This document shows positions 45,536 to 54,314 of a DNA stretch of 64,000 nt, one piece after another. Position numbers and translations under genes: made by a program. Source of the DNA: Myxococcota bacterium (GTDB taxonomy: Bacteria; Myxococcota_A; Polyangia; Polyangiales; Houyiibacteriaceae); contig JANQQS010000115.1 of the NCBI GenBank assembly GCA_028284955.1, positions 33,779 to 97,778 on the forward strand, in the 5' to 3' direction. Within the stretch, counting starts at the first letter, position 1. Each line of letters begins with the position of its first letter. The notes below the pieces were generated by a model. The model saw only the letters and a list, made by a program, of their open reading frames with translations. It made no database searches and was not told the origin of the DNA.

Positions 45536-46525
45536 GTGAACGTTGAAACGCAGGCCCAATCCTCCAACAGCGTCTCGGTCCGGTCGGTGCTTCCCGTCGT
45601 CCGGCGGCTTGAGAGGCTCGGTTTCGCCAGCTCGGTCCTTTCCTCGGAGCTGGATATTTGTCTCGAGCGCGTGAACAACCTGAACGCGTTCCTGTCGCCC
45701 GATGAAGCGCGCCGGGCGTGGAGCCAAGCGGAACAGCTCACCTCAGACCCCGAGTTTGGCCTTCACGCCGCGCTGGAATCCCAACCGAATCTGCACGACG
45801 TAATGGAAATCGCGTTTCGATGCGCACCGAATCTCGGCGAAGCCATGCGTCGAATGGTGCTGCACCGAAATTTCCTGCACGACGCCGCGATCTTCTTTCT
45901 TGAGTACACCTCAAACCACTTTTCGATCGTCCATCAGCTGCCGAACGGACATCGATTGCCGGCCGGCCCCGCTCAATACATGGTCGCAAGCTGGTTGTGT
46001 CTGGCGCGTCGCAGTACGGGGCACGAGCTGAGCCCGGTCGCGGTGCATCTGCCATTTTGTGCTCCAGCCAAAATTGACGAATATCGTCTTTTTTTTCGCG
46101 CACCGATCACCTTCGACGCGGTGGAAAGTCGCTTGGTTTTTGAGCGTGATGCGTGCGAGCTGCCTCTGCTTCAACCCGACGCGTCCGACGTAGGAATTCT
46201 GCGTCGCCACCTGGAGGGCGCCGAACTTCCCCCATCGTTGGCCGCTCCTGCGCACAAAGGAGGAGCCGCTGGGCTGTTGAATCTCTGCCTATCGAGCCTG
46301 CCCAATCAAGCGCTTCCAGATTCTGGACTCCGAGATCTTGCACGAAAGTACGCTTCCGATCCTGAGATTGCCTCGCGAGAGATTGGATTTTTGCTGGGTT
46401 TCTCGAGCTGGCAGGCGTTCGAACGATCGGCGCTCCGAAGTGCGCCGGCAGCTCGAACAGCGGGAAGCGCGTCCCAAGATATCGCGTCCCCAACAGTAGG
46501 GCGCGCCTCCCAAGAAATAGGATAA
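45536..46525 (+). CDS. AraC-type regulator with truncated DNA-binding region
   Basis: A 329-residue protein. Residues about 20-215 match the ligand-binding domain common to AraC regulators that act with desaturase or catabolic genes (arabinose_bd, PF12625 type). The C-terminal end keeps the second HTH (EIASREIGFLLGFSSWQAFERS) and the helix before it (SGLRDLARKYASD), but about 30 residues that should hold the first HTH are missing after LPNQALPD. A Ser/Gly-rich tail follows. It may no longer bind DNA normally. It lies directly behind the desaturase, its expected partner. Confidence 0.8.
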   Translation: MNVETQAQSSNSVSVRSVLPVVRRLERLGFASSVLSSELDICLERVNNLNAFLSPDEARRAWSQAEQLTSDPEFGLHAALESQPNLHDVMEIAFRCAPNLGEAMRRMVLHRNFLHDAAIFFLEYTSNHFSIVHQLPNGHRLPAGPAQYMVASWLCLARRSTGHELSPVAVHLPFCAPAKIDEYRLFFRAPITFDAVESRLVFERDACELPLLQPDASDVGILRRHLEGAELPPSLAAPAHKGGAAGLLNLCLSSLPNQALPDSGLRDLARKYASDPEIASREIGFLLGFSSWQAFERSALRSAPAARTAGSASQDIASPTVGRASQEIG

Positions 46526-46603
46526 TCGCCCGATGTTTTGGCAGAAGAAAAGGCACCCGTGGACCCTGGTCACGGCGTGCTATGCTTGCGCGACGGTTTT
46601 GCC

Positions 46604-47755
46604 ATGAGCATCGATTATCGCCAATATCCGGTCCTGTACGTCGACGACGAACGACCCAACTTGGTCGCGATGCGATATGCGCTGGACGATGAATTTGAGG
46701 TTCTTACCGCGAACAGCGGCGGCGAGGCCCTCGGCATTCTTGGAGACCGCGACATCGCCGTCCTGCTCTCGGACCAGCGCATGCCTGGCATGACGGGGGT
46801 CGAGCTGTGCGAAAAGGTTCAGCAACAGTGGCCCGACGTCATGAGAATCATCATCACGGCGTACGCAGACATGCACGCGGCGATTGATGCCATCAACCGC
46901 GGCAAAGTAACGCGCTACATCACGAAGCCGTACGATAACGATGAGCTCGCCGACACGGTACGTACGGCCATCGACTTGGTGCATATTCATCGTAGCGTTC
47001 GGGATCTAGAAGTGCGCGTGCTCCAGTCAAGTTCGACCACAACCGCAAAGGTGTTGCAGAACCAGATCGCGCACGAACTCAACAACAGCCTCACCCCCCT
47101 CACATCCTGTCTCCAGTATCTCGGGGATCTGCACGAGAGCGCATACAACAAACTCAAGAGCGACCCCGAGCAAGCATCCAAGTTGCTCTCGACGGCGCAT
47201 GATGTCCACCACGACGTGATGACCTCCGTGCATCAAATCACCGGTATTGTGCAACGCATGGCGGAGGGACGCAGAGGCGACGCAGTACAGTCTTGGAGCG
47301 ACGTCGCACGCGTAGTGGATTCGACGGTGCGCATATTGCGCCCTGAGCTCGAAAAGGCAGCGCGACTGCAAGTAGTTCTCGAAAGCTCTCCACGCAGCCC
47401 GATCGAAGCATCGGCATTGGGCCAAATCATGACGAATTTATTGCTGAACGCCGCCAACGCGATCGAAGAGGCAGGCAGCGGAACCGAATCTCAGGATCTC
47501 GAACCCACCATCTCGGTCCGCGTGACCGGAAAATCTGGGGAAGCGCGCATCCGAGTGAGCGACAACGGGCCCGGGATTTCCGACGATTTGCTCGAACGCA
47601 TATTCGACCCCTACTTCACGACTCGCGCTGAAGGCTCCGGACTCGGTCTTGCGATCACTCGCCAGCTTGTCGAAGAGGCTGGCGGTAGAATCGAAGTCGA
47701 GAGTACACTCGGAAAAGGAACCTCTTTTTGCGTGATTCTGGCCAACTCGCTGTAA
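46604..47755 (+). CDS. Response regulator fused to histidine kinase
   Basis: From the ATG at 46604 the protein is 383 residues. A receiver (VLYVDDERPN, Asp in VLLSDQRMPGMTG) is followed by a short linker and a kinase core with H-box QIAHELNNSLTPL and ATPase motifs DNGPGISDDLLERIFDPYF and GSGLGLAIT. No membrane segment. It starts 78 bases after the AraC-like gene. It is a soluble signalling protein of the kind common in myxobacteria. Confidence 0.88.
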   Translation: MSIDYRQYPVLYVDDERPNLVAMRYALDDEFEVLTANSGGEALGILGDRDIAVLLSDQRMPGMTGVELCEKVQQQWPDVMRIIITAYADMHAAIDAINRGKVTRYITKPYDNDELADTVRTAIDLVHIHRSVRDLEVRVLQSSSTTTAKVLQNQIAHELNNSLTPLTSCLQYLGDLHESAYNKLKSDPEQASKLLSTAHDVHHDVMTSVHQITGIVQRMAEGRRGDAVQSWSDVARVVDSTVRILRPELEKAARLQVVLESSPRSPIEASALGQIMTNLLLNAANAIEEAGSGTESQDLEPTISVRVTGKSGEARIRVSDNGPGISDDLLERIFDPYFTTRAEGSGLGLAITRQLVEEAGGRIEVESTLGKGTSFCVILANSL

Positions 47756-47911
47756 CTCGCACACGGAACGCTCGAGCACGGTCGGGACGGGCCAGGTTCG
47801 CTGGTCAACGCAAGCGGCGGGAGGTATAAGGCCGCGGCCGTCAACGCCGCGGGAAACAATCGGGCGGAACGGAACACTCCGACTGCCGGAGCGTACAGCG
47901 GGAGCGGATCG

Positions 47912-50800
47912 ATGAGCCATGATTTTGGCGTAAACCAGGGGTTGGTGGAAGAACTCTTCTTGAGGTGGGCCGCGAACCCATCGTCAGTCGAGGATTCTTG
48001 GAGAAGCTACTTTGAATCGCTAGCTCCGGCTGAGCTTCCCCGCCTGACCAGTGCAGGCACGCTGGATACGCCCACAGTGGTTGGCAACGAGGCGCCGCCA
48101 GCATCGTCAAACGGCTCGAACGGCGGTGCATCTCCCTCCGTGTTCTTGCCTCCCACCGCAGAAACGGTTCCTTTCGTCGACCAGCCCAATCGCACGACTC
48201 GCACGTCGCTTCCCCCCTCGAGCGACGTCATGATGGCAACCCAGCTGCAGGGGCGAGTCTCGGCCCTCATGAACGCGTACCGAGTACGCGGCCACCTATT
48301 TGCTCACCTCGACCCGCTGGGCCTTACCGATCGCCCGCCCCGCGAGTTCGTCCTGGAACGCTATGGCCTGGCCGACGTGGAACCAGATACCGTTTTTTCC
48401 ACCGCCGACATGGCTGGCCCTTCCACCCTCACGCTTCGAGAAATCATCGACCGGCTCGACGAAACCTACACCCGCACCATCGGGGTCGAGTTTACTTTTC
48501 TCGAAGATCGGGATGCTCGCGACTGGCTCCAACACTCCATGGAATCAAGCCTCAACCGACTTGATCTGAGTGTCGAAGAACAGCTCCGCATCCTGACCAA
48601 GCTCACCGACGCAGAAATATTCGAACAGTTCCTCCACACCAAGTTCATCGGAGCCAAACGGTTCTCGCTGGAAGGAGCGGAAAGCGTCATTCCCTTGCTC
48701 GACTATTTGATCGAGCGCTCTTCCGAGATTGGCGTCGACGAAATCGTGATCGGCATGGCGCACCGCGGACGCCTGAATGTGATGGTCAACATCCTCGAAA
48801 TGAACGTTCGCCAGATCTTCGCAGGATTCCGTGACGACAACCCCGAAGACCATCTCGGCCGCGGCGATGTCAAATATCACCTTGGATATTCGGTGGATCG
48901 AAACACAAGCGCCGGCCGCTCGGTTCACCTCACACTCACGTTCAACCCCAGCCATTTGGAGTTTGTGGGCCCCGTCGCCGCGGGACGTGTTCGAGCGAAA
49001 CAGGATCGACGAGGCGATACCCGACGAGAACAGGTTCTGCCGCTCATCATTCATGGCGACGCGGCGTTTGTGGGCCAAGGCGTCGTCGCGGAGACGTTGA
49101 ACCTAAGCGAACTCCAGGCATATCACGCTGGCGGAACCATCCATGTGGTCATCAACAACCAAATCGGTTTCACCACCATCCCCACCGACGCACGATCCAC
49201 GCGATACTGCACCGACATCACGCGCATGCTCCGCTGTCCGGTATTCCACGTAAACGGCGAAGACCCGGAAGCGGTGGCGCAAGTGGTGCGCCTCGCTACG
49301 GAATACCGGCAGCGATTTCATCGCGACGTGGTCATCGATCTTTATTGTTACCGAAAGTACGGCCACAACGAAGGGGACGAACCGCGATTCACCCAGCCCA
49401 TCATGTATCGCGCGGTGGATGAAAAGCGCACCATTCGGCAGGTGTATATCGATCGCCTGGTCGAGACAGGAAAAATCACCGCGGATCAGGCAGATGAGAT
49501 CAGTGCGCGCCGCAAACGAGACCTCGAGGCCGCGCTCGAGGAAACGCAGAACGGTGGGTACAAGCTCACCCCGGATTCGATGCGTGGTCTTTGGACGCCG
49601 TTTCGAGGCGGAGCCGATATCGACACTCCAGACGTGGAAACTTCGGTTCCGCGGCCACGTCTCGAAGAACTGCTAGACCGACTCACCACGACTCCGGATT
49701 GGTTTCATCCTCATCCGCGATTCAAACGGTTTGTTTTGGACAAACAGCGTCGCATCTTGGAGACCGGCCGCGGAATCGACTGGGGCACCGGCGAAAACCT
49801 CGCCTTCGCTTCCCTCTTGGTTGACGGAGTCCGGTGCCGACTTACCGGGCAAGATGTCCGTCGGGGAACGTTTAGCCACCGACATGCCGTAATCTACGAC
49901 TCCAAGACGGGCCGTCGATACACACGGCTCGGTCATTTGTCGCCAGACCAAGCGCATTTGGAAATCTACGACAGCCCACTTTCGGAGGCCGGCGTCCTCG
50001 GGTTCGAATGGGGATATTCGCTCGACTCGCCAGACGGTCTCGTCATGTGGGAAGCGCAGTTCGGCGATTTTGTGAACACGGCGCAGGTCATCATCGATCA
50101 GTTCATCACGTCGTCCGAAGACAAATGGCATCGGCTGAGTGGGTTGGTGCTGCTCTTGCCTCACGGATTTGAAGGCCAGGGCCCCGAACACTCGAGCGCC
50201 CGTCTCGAACGCTTCCTCGCCCTCTGCGCAGAGGACAACATGCAGGTCGTGAACCTCACCACACCGGCTCAGCTCTTTCATTGCATTCGCCGGCAAGTCG
50301 TGCGCCCATGGCGAAAGCCGCTGATTGTGATGACCCCCAAAAGCCTCCTGCGTCACCCACGTGCGGTAAGCACCCTCGACGAACTCAGCAGCGGCGAATT
50401 TCGAAGATTGTTGCCTGACAGCTCAGAAATCGATCCGGCTGGCGTCAGGCGGATTCTCCTGTGCTCCGGCAAGCTCTACTATGATTTGCTCGAGGCTCGA
50501 GAGACCCGCAACATTCGTGACGTGGCGATCATTCGATGGGAGCAGCTGTACCCGTATCGCGCCGACGAAATTCGCAGCATCCTCGCCCCGTATCGTGACC
50601 AGACCGACTTGGTATGGGTGCAGGAGGAACCTTGGAATATGGGCGCCTGGTTCTTCCTTCGAGCTCGTATTCCACAAATTCTCGAAGGCAAGTTCGCGCT
50701 GCGATGTATCTCGCGCCCTGAAAGCGCGAGCCCCGCGACAGGCTCGAGCGCGGCCCACAAGCTCGAACAGCAGCGCCTGATCGATGAAGCGATGAGTTGA
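47912..50800 (+). CDS. sucA: 2-oxoglutarate dehydrogenase E1 component
   Basis: A 962-residue protein. It has the E1 N-terminus (LVEELFLRWAANPSSVEDSWRSYF), the substrate His in GMAHRGRLNVMV, the thiamine-diphosphate region GDAAFVGQGVVAETLNLS and NNQIGFTT, and the C-terminal RNLEQ-like EEPWNMGAWFFL. GGAG precedes the ATG by eight bases. It decarboxylates 2-oxoglutarate in the TCA cycle. The usual sucB is not next; the following gene is a small lipoprotein, so E2 must be encoded elsewhere. Confidence 0.96.
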   Translation: MSHDFGVNQGLVEELFLRWAANPSSVEDSWRSYFESLAPAELPRLTSAGTLDTPTVVGNEAPPASSNGSNGGASPSVFLPPTAETVPFVDQPNRTTRTSLPPSSDVMMATQLQGRVSALMNAYRVRGHLFAHLDPLGLTDRPPREFVLERYGLADVEPDTVFSTADMAGPSTLTLREIIDRLDETYTRTIGVEFTFLEDRDARDWLQHSMESSLNRLDLSVEEQLRILTKLTDAEIFEQFLHTKFIGAKRFSLEGAESVIPLLDYLIERSSEIGVDEIVIGMAHRGRLNVMVNILEMNVRQIFAGFRDDNPEDHLGRGDVKYHLGYSVDRNTSAGRSVHLTLTFNPSHLEFVGPVAAGRVRAKQDRRGDTRREQVLPLIIHGDAAFVGQGVVAETLNLSELQAYHAGGTIHVVINNQIGFTTIPTDARSTRYCTDITRMLRCPVFHVNGEDPEAVAQVVRLATEYRQRFHRDVVIDLYCYRKYGHNEGDEPRFTQPIMYRAVDEKRTIRQVYIDRLVETGKITADQADEISARRKRDLEAALEETQNGGYKLTPDSMRGLWTPFRGGADIDTPDVETSVPRPRLEELLDRLTTTPDWFHPHPRFKRFVLDKQRRILETGRGIDWGTGENLAFASLLVDGVRCRLTGQDVRRGTFSHRHAVIYDSKTGRRYTRLGHLSPDQAHLEIYDSPLSEAGVLGFEWGYSLDSPDGLVMWEAQFGDFVNTAQVIIDQFITSSEDKWHRLSGLVLLLPHGFEGQGPEHSSARLERFLALCAEDNMQVVNLTTPAQLFHCIRRQVVRPWRKPLIVMTPKSLLRHPRAVSTLDELSSGEFRRLLPDSSEIDPAGVRRILLCSGKLYYDLLEARETRNIRDVAIIRWEQLYPYRADEIRSILAPYRDQTDLVWVQEEPWNMGAWFFLRARIPQILEGKFALRCISRPESASPATGSSAAHKLEQQRLIDEAMS

Positions 50801-50803
50801 ATC

Positions 50804-51232
50804 GTGATTCCCCGGACGGCTCGACGTGGTATCGCCGTGCTGGCCTCGCTACTGCTCGCTTCTTGCGTCATCGACCCTAGATTTGACCCAAGGGGGAACG
50901 ATGTGAGCCTTGAGGGCTCGTGGACGATCAACGCTCAGCCTCCCACGGATGAAACATGCGCCATGGCAGGAATCGCGGTCGTCGAACTGCGCATCCTCGA
51001 TGATGCAGATGATGACTTTTATACCGACGAAGAGTTCCGATTTCCGTGTGCCCAGGCATCGTTTGATACCCGTCCCGACGAGGTGCTCGATTTCGACCTC
51101 TACCGAGCGGTTTTTTTCGCCTACAGCGCAGACGGCCGAGTATCGTCAGAAACCGAAGCCTCTATCCTGGACGCCGCTACCGAGACACACATCGTAGTGA
51201 CCCCGGCGCCGGATTTCGTGTCGGACAACTGA
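50804..51232 (+). CDS. Small lipoprotein of unknown function
   Basis: A 142-residue protein with an excellent signal peptide and lipobox (LASLLLASC, then VIDPRFDPRG). The mature part is acidic with about two Cys and no recognised domain. It starts with GTG at 50804, three bases after the sucA stop. Only its export can be stated. Confidence 0.65.
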   Translation: MIPRTARRGIAVLASLLLASCVIDPRFDPRGNDVSLEGSWTINAQPPTDETCAMAGIAVVELRILDDADDDFYTDEEFRFPCAQASFDTRPDEVLDFDLYRAVFFAYSADGRVSSETEASILDAATETHIVVTPAPDFVSDN

Positions 51233-51291
51233 TTCCCACCCTCGGGGGACAGTTGCGTCTCGCCGACCAGCCCGCTAGACATAATATTACA

Positions 51292-51993
51292 GTGTTTCGC
51301 GTTCCTCCTCTGACGCCGTTTGTGAAGAAGCTGCTCATCGCGAGCTTCTCCGTATACGTACTCGGTCTAATTCTTCAAAACTTCGTAGGCGTGCCCTCGT
51401 TCGAACTGCTCGCATTGTCACCCGATCGAATTGGGCTTCACACCGTGTGGCAGCTGTTCACTTATGTGCTCGCGTGGCCTCCCGGGCCCAACCATGTGTT
51501 CGGCGTCTTGCTGTCCCTGCTCTTCCTGTGGTGGGTCCTTGCGCCATTCGAATCTCGGTTCGGCACGCGACGCACCGCGCAGCTGACGCTGGCAGCGACC
51601 GTGCTCGCCGCGATTCCTGCCATCGCGGTAGGTCAGTTCTTTGCCGGAGGACCACCTCTCTTCGGAACCAACGCGATCTTGCTCGCCTCCATCGCTGCGT
51701 TCGCATGGTCCCTTCGAGGACACGGCACGCTATCTTTTTTCGGAGTGTTGCCGATGAAACCCGTGCACCTGATTTTTGTGTGCCTCGGGCTGAGCCTTCT
51801 GTTCTTTCTCGCATCCAGAAACTTCGTGGAGCTCGTAGCCGACCTCAGCGCAGTGGGCACCGGCATTCTTTTCGTCGAGTGGGCATCACGCCCGTCAAGA
51901 CCAAAACGCAAACGCAGCGGTCGGGCCCAACGAGGAAGCTTCCGCGTAGTTCAAGGCGGCCAAGACGGCGACAGCTCACACTGGTTAAATTAG
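51292..51993 (+). CDS. Rhomboid-like membrane protein lacking catalytic residues
   Basis: From GTG 51292 the protein is 233 residues (an in-frame TTG at 51253 would add 13). Six membrane segments follow the rhomboid/Derlin pattern, including HTVWQLFTYVLAW, LFLWWVLAPFESRFGTRR (like the family's WR/GxxxG region) and GNAILL-type FGTNAILLASIAAFAW. The catalytic GxSx is replaced by FGTN and no matching His is evident, so it is most likely a pseudoprotease. A basic tail ends it. Role unknown. Confidence 0.55.
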   Translation: MFRVPPLTPFVKKLLIASFSVYVLGLILQNFVGVPSFELLALSPDRIGLHTVWQLFTYVLAWPPGPNHVFGVLLSLLFLWWVLAPFESRFGTRRTAQLTLAATVLAAIPAIAVGQFFAGGPPLFGTNAILLASIAAFAWSLRGHGTLSFFGVLPMKPVHLIFVCLGLSLLFFLASRNFVELVADLSAVGTGILFVEWASRPSRPKRKRSGRAQRGSFRVVQGGQDGDSSHWLN

Positions 51994-52016
51994 TCGGATC
52001 TTAAATTAGTCGGATC
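51985..52016. repeat. 16 bp direct duplication
   Basis: TTAAATTAGTCGGATC occurs twice head to tail (51985-52000, 52001-52016) across the stop of the rhomboid-like gene. The second copy runs into CGGATCGTTTCGGTCCG, a small hairpin that could help terminate transcription. Confidence 0.8.
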
Positions 52017-52045
52017 GTTTCGGTCCGATGCTGGAAGACTAAACA

Positions 52046-52423
52046 ATGGGCCGTTTTTTCTTAGCTTTGTTGCTCGCGGGGGGTGGGCTCGGGTGCTCGA
52101 ACTCCATTCCTATCTACGACGAGTGCCGCGACGTGAGGCAATGCGAGGGTTTCGCCGATGGTTGCTACGTCATTCAGGGAGCGCTCGGTTCCCAAAGCAA
52201 CATGTGTTCGAGGCGATGCACGAGTGATCTTGATTGCCCGCGCGGGTTTAGTGGGCAACGGGGTGCATGCTACGAAGCAGTCGGCAATCTTTGGCCCATT
52301 TGCTACGAACGCTGCATAAGCGACTTTGATTGCCCAGACAATTTGATCTGCGAAGGCGTCGTCGAATCAATTGTGCCAGGTTTGGCCCTCGACCGGGCAG
52401 ACGCCATCTGCCTTCCTCCTTGA
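52046..52423 (+). CDS. Small Cys-rich lipoprotein
   Basis: A 125-residue protein. It has a short signal and lipobox (ALLLAGGGLGC). The mature part holds about ten Cys in a repeated CxxDxDCP-like pattern (RRCTSDLDCPRG; ERCISDFDCPDN), resembling small disulfide-rich modules found in myxobacterial surface proteins. It sits in a run of exported proteins. Function unknown. Confidence 0.65.
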   Translation: MGRFFLALLLAGGGLGCSNSIPIYDECRDVRQCEGFADGCYVIQGALGSQSNMCSRRCTSDLDCPRGFSGQRGACYEAVGNLWPICYERCISDFDCPDNLICEGVVESIVPGLALDRADAICLPP

Positions 52424-52448
52424 TCTCGAACACGAAGCGCACTCCAAA

Positions 52449-54296
52449 ATGCTTGGTACTCATTCCAAAGTACTCCCGCGCGCAGCCTTGGCCTGGCTCT
52501 TTGCGTCAGCGGTCTCGTGCAACTGCGAGCGAAATGTCCCCTTCAAGCAACCGGGCGCACAAGAAACGAAAACGAAAACGCCCCCCGCGAACGAGTTTCA
52601 ACCCACTCTCGGCACTTCGTTTCCTGCCAAGACTCGTCGAATCACTATCGAGAACACGACCCTCTCGCTCAAAGGCGAGGACGTCCGCGCCGTGCTCGCG
52701 CTGGAAAACCCGAAACGCACGAAAGCCTTCGTGGTGGCTTCCGCTCAGACCTCCGATCTGCTGCGCGTCGCCCAACCAAACCATCAAGACCCCAAACGCT
52801 TCGACTCAAAACCGATTCATGAGTTGGCTCGCCCCGAGGAATGCACCACGGAGAGCGCTTCGATTCGAACGTTGTCTTCGCGTATGGCGCTTGGGACCGT
52901 GCGCTGGTCCTGTGATCGAAGCCTGGTTGACCACCATTGGATCGCGGATACTAAAAAAGCACAACTGCTCGAACACGTGTCGTCACTCCCTTCCCACCAA
53001 GATGGCCGCCCTCGTTTCTCGATTCAATTTCGCGCGTCCGATGCCGACCACAACAACTACGAAGATCTCAATGCTTCCCTGAAAATCGAGCACGCAGACG
53101 ACCCGATCTTGCTTGAACTTTCGTGGCTCAATCGCCCCGCTGGATTGGTCCGAGACAGGGGTGAGCCGGAACAGTTTATTCGACACCTCGCCGACGAGGC
53201 TTGGCGCATCCTTGGCAAGAAACCTGGCAAAGACCTCGCCAAAGCCAAGGCTGCGGCAGAACGCGCGCTGTATGTTCACCGCGTGCTTTGTGCCGAGTCG
53301 GGAGCCGCGCGACTGCGAATCGGAGGTGCGTACATACCATGTCGCGAATCGACCGCGACGGCACGAGCGCGCGCCGCGCTGGCGGCGGTGATGATTCGTG
53401 AAGGAAAGCTCCACGCGGCGCTAGAGCTGTCTGAGCTCATGGAAGACCCCACCGCGCGAGCCTCACAAGAAGAACGAACGCGCGTCGACGCAGAATGGGG
53501 CCGTGTAAAACAACCCGCCACGGCTGCGATTCGTCCTCTTGTTCGCGCCGAGGTCGGGCCGGACGCCAATCTCCGCTATCAGAACCTATTTTTTTTGAAC
53601 GACGACGTCATCGTGCTCAGAACCCACGTTGCGCAGCAAGTTGACATTCGGGCGGACTCCCCTCGCCTGGAACGGCTGCCTCGGCCGGTTTCAGCGCCGC
53701 TCACCGACGCAAAACAAACGATGCAAATTGAGCGCGTATACCGGGACTGCGGAAGCTATTCCGCGATGCTTTCGACGTCGCCCACGCGGGTCCGAGGAGG
53801 GCTCCAAAACATCCTCGTGCCATTGTCGGCGTCCACCAACACCGTTCCTTGGCCACCCACCAAACCGTCGGCGATCAAACCACCGACGCGCCTGCCCGCG
53901 TGTCCTGCGGCCAACACGACTCGATTCGCTGTGGCTGCGCCGACGATCGTAGCTTGGGCGCCACAGGGATTCTTGGTGACGGACCAAGAGCGGCTCAATA
54001 TCGTCTCCGCGGAAGCCAGCGGAGTCGCAGACAGCGAACGCGTCGCTCTGGAATCCTCTGCTCCAGTCCCGTTGCCACTTCGGGGGTCGCGTATGACCCC
54101 CGACGGCTCCCGATACGTGGTCGAGGGGCACGTTGGTATTTTGGTCACCCAGCGAGGAAGCAACAACAAAGTACGTTTTCTGCGGCCTTCGGGTTGGGAG
54201 AATATTCCCGGGCTCGTTCGCGCCGCGGCCATCGCTCCGCACGCGCAGCGAGTCGCGATTCTCAAAGGCCATACCCTCGCGCTCATCACGTGGTAG
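52449..54296 (+). CDS. Exported protein of unknown function
   Basis: From the ATG at 52449 the protein is 615 residues. It starts with a signal sequence and lipobox-like LFASAVSC. The mature part has a beta-rich N-terminal domain (TRRITIENTTLSLKGEDVRAVLALENPK), a helical Ala-rich middle (ALAAVMIREGKLHAALELSELM) and a C-terminal segment with strand-turn motifs that could be propeller blades (GSRMTPDGSRYVVEG). No family is recognised. It starts in the same exported-protein run. Confidence 0.5.
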   Translation: MLGTHSKVLPRAALAWLFASAVSCNCERNVPFKQPGAQETKTKTPPANEFQPTLGTSFPAKTRRITIENTTLSLKGEDVRAVLALENPKRTKAFVVASAQTSDLLRVAQPNHQDPKRFDSKPIHELARPEECTTESASIRTLSSRMALGTVRWSCDRSLVDHHWIADTKKAQLLEHVSSLPSHQDGRPRFSIQFRASDADHNNYEDLNASLKIEHADDPILLELSWLNRPAGLVRDRGEPEQFIRHLADEAWRILGKKPGKDLAKAKAAAERALYVHRVLCAESGAARLRIGGAYIPCRESTATARARAALAAVMIREGKLHAALELSELMEDPTARASQEERTRVDAEWGRVKQPATAAIRPLVRAEVGPDANLRYQNLFFLNDDVIVLRTHVAQQVDIRADSPRLERLPRPVSAPLTDAKQTMQIERVYRDCGSYSAMLSTSPTRVRGGLQNILVPLSASTNTVPWPPTKPSAIKPPTRLPACPAANTTRFAVAAPTIVAWAPQGFLVTDQERLNIVSAEASGVADSERVALESSAPVPLPLRGSRMTPDGSRYVVEGHVGILVTQRGSNNKVRFLRPSGWENIPGLVRAAAIAPHAQRVAILKGHTLALITW

Positions 54297-54314
54297 CCGT
54301 GAGCTAGAGCATTC

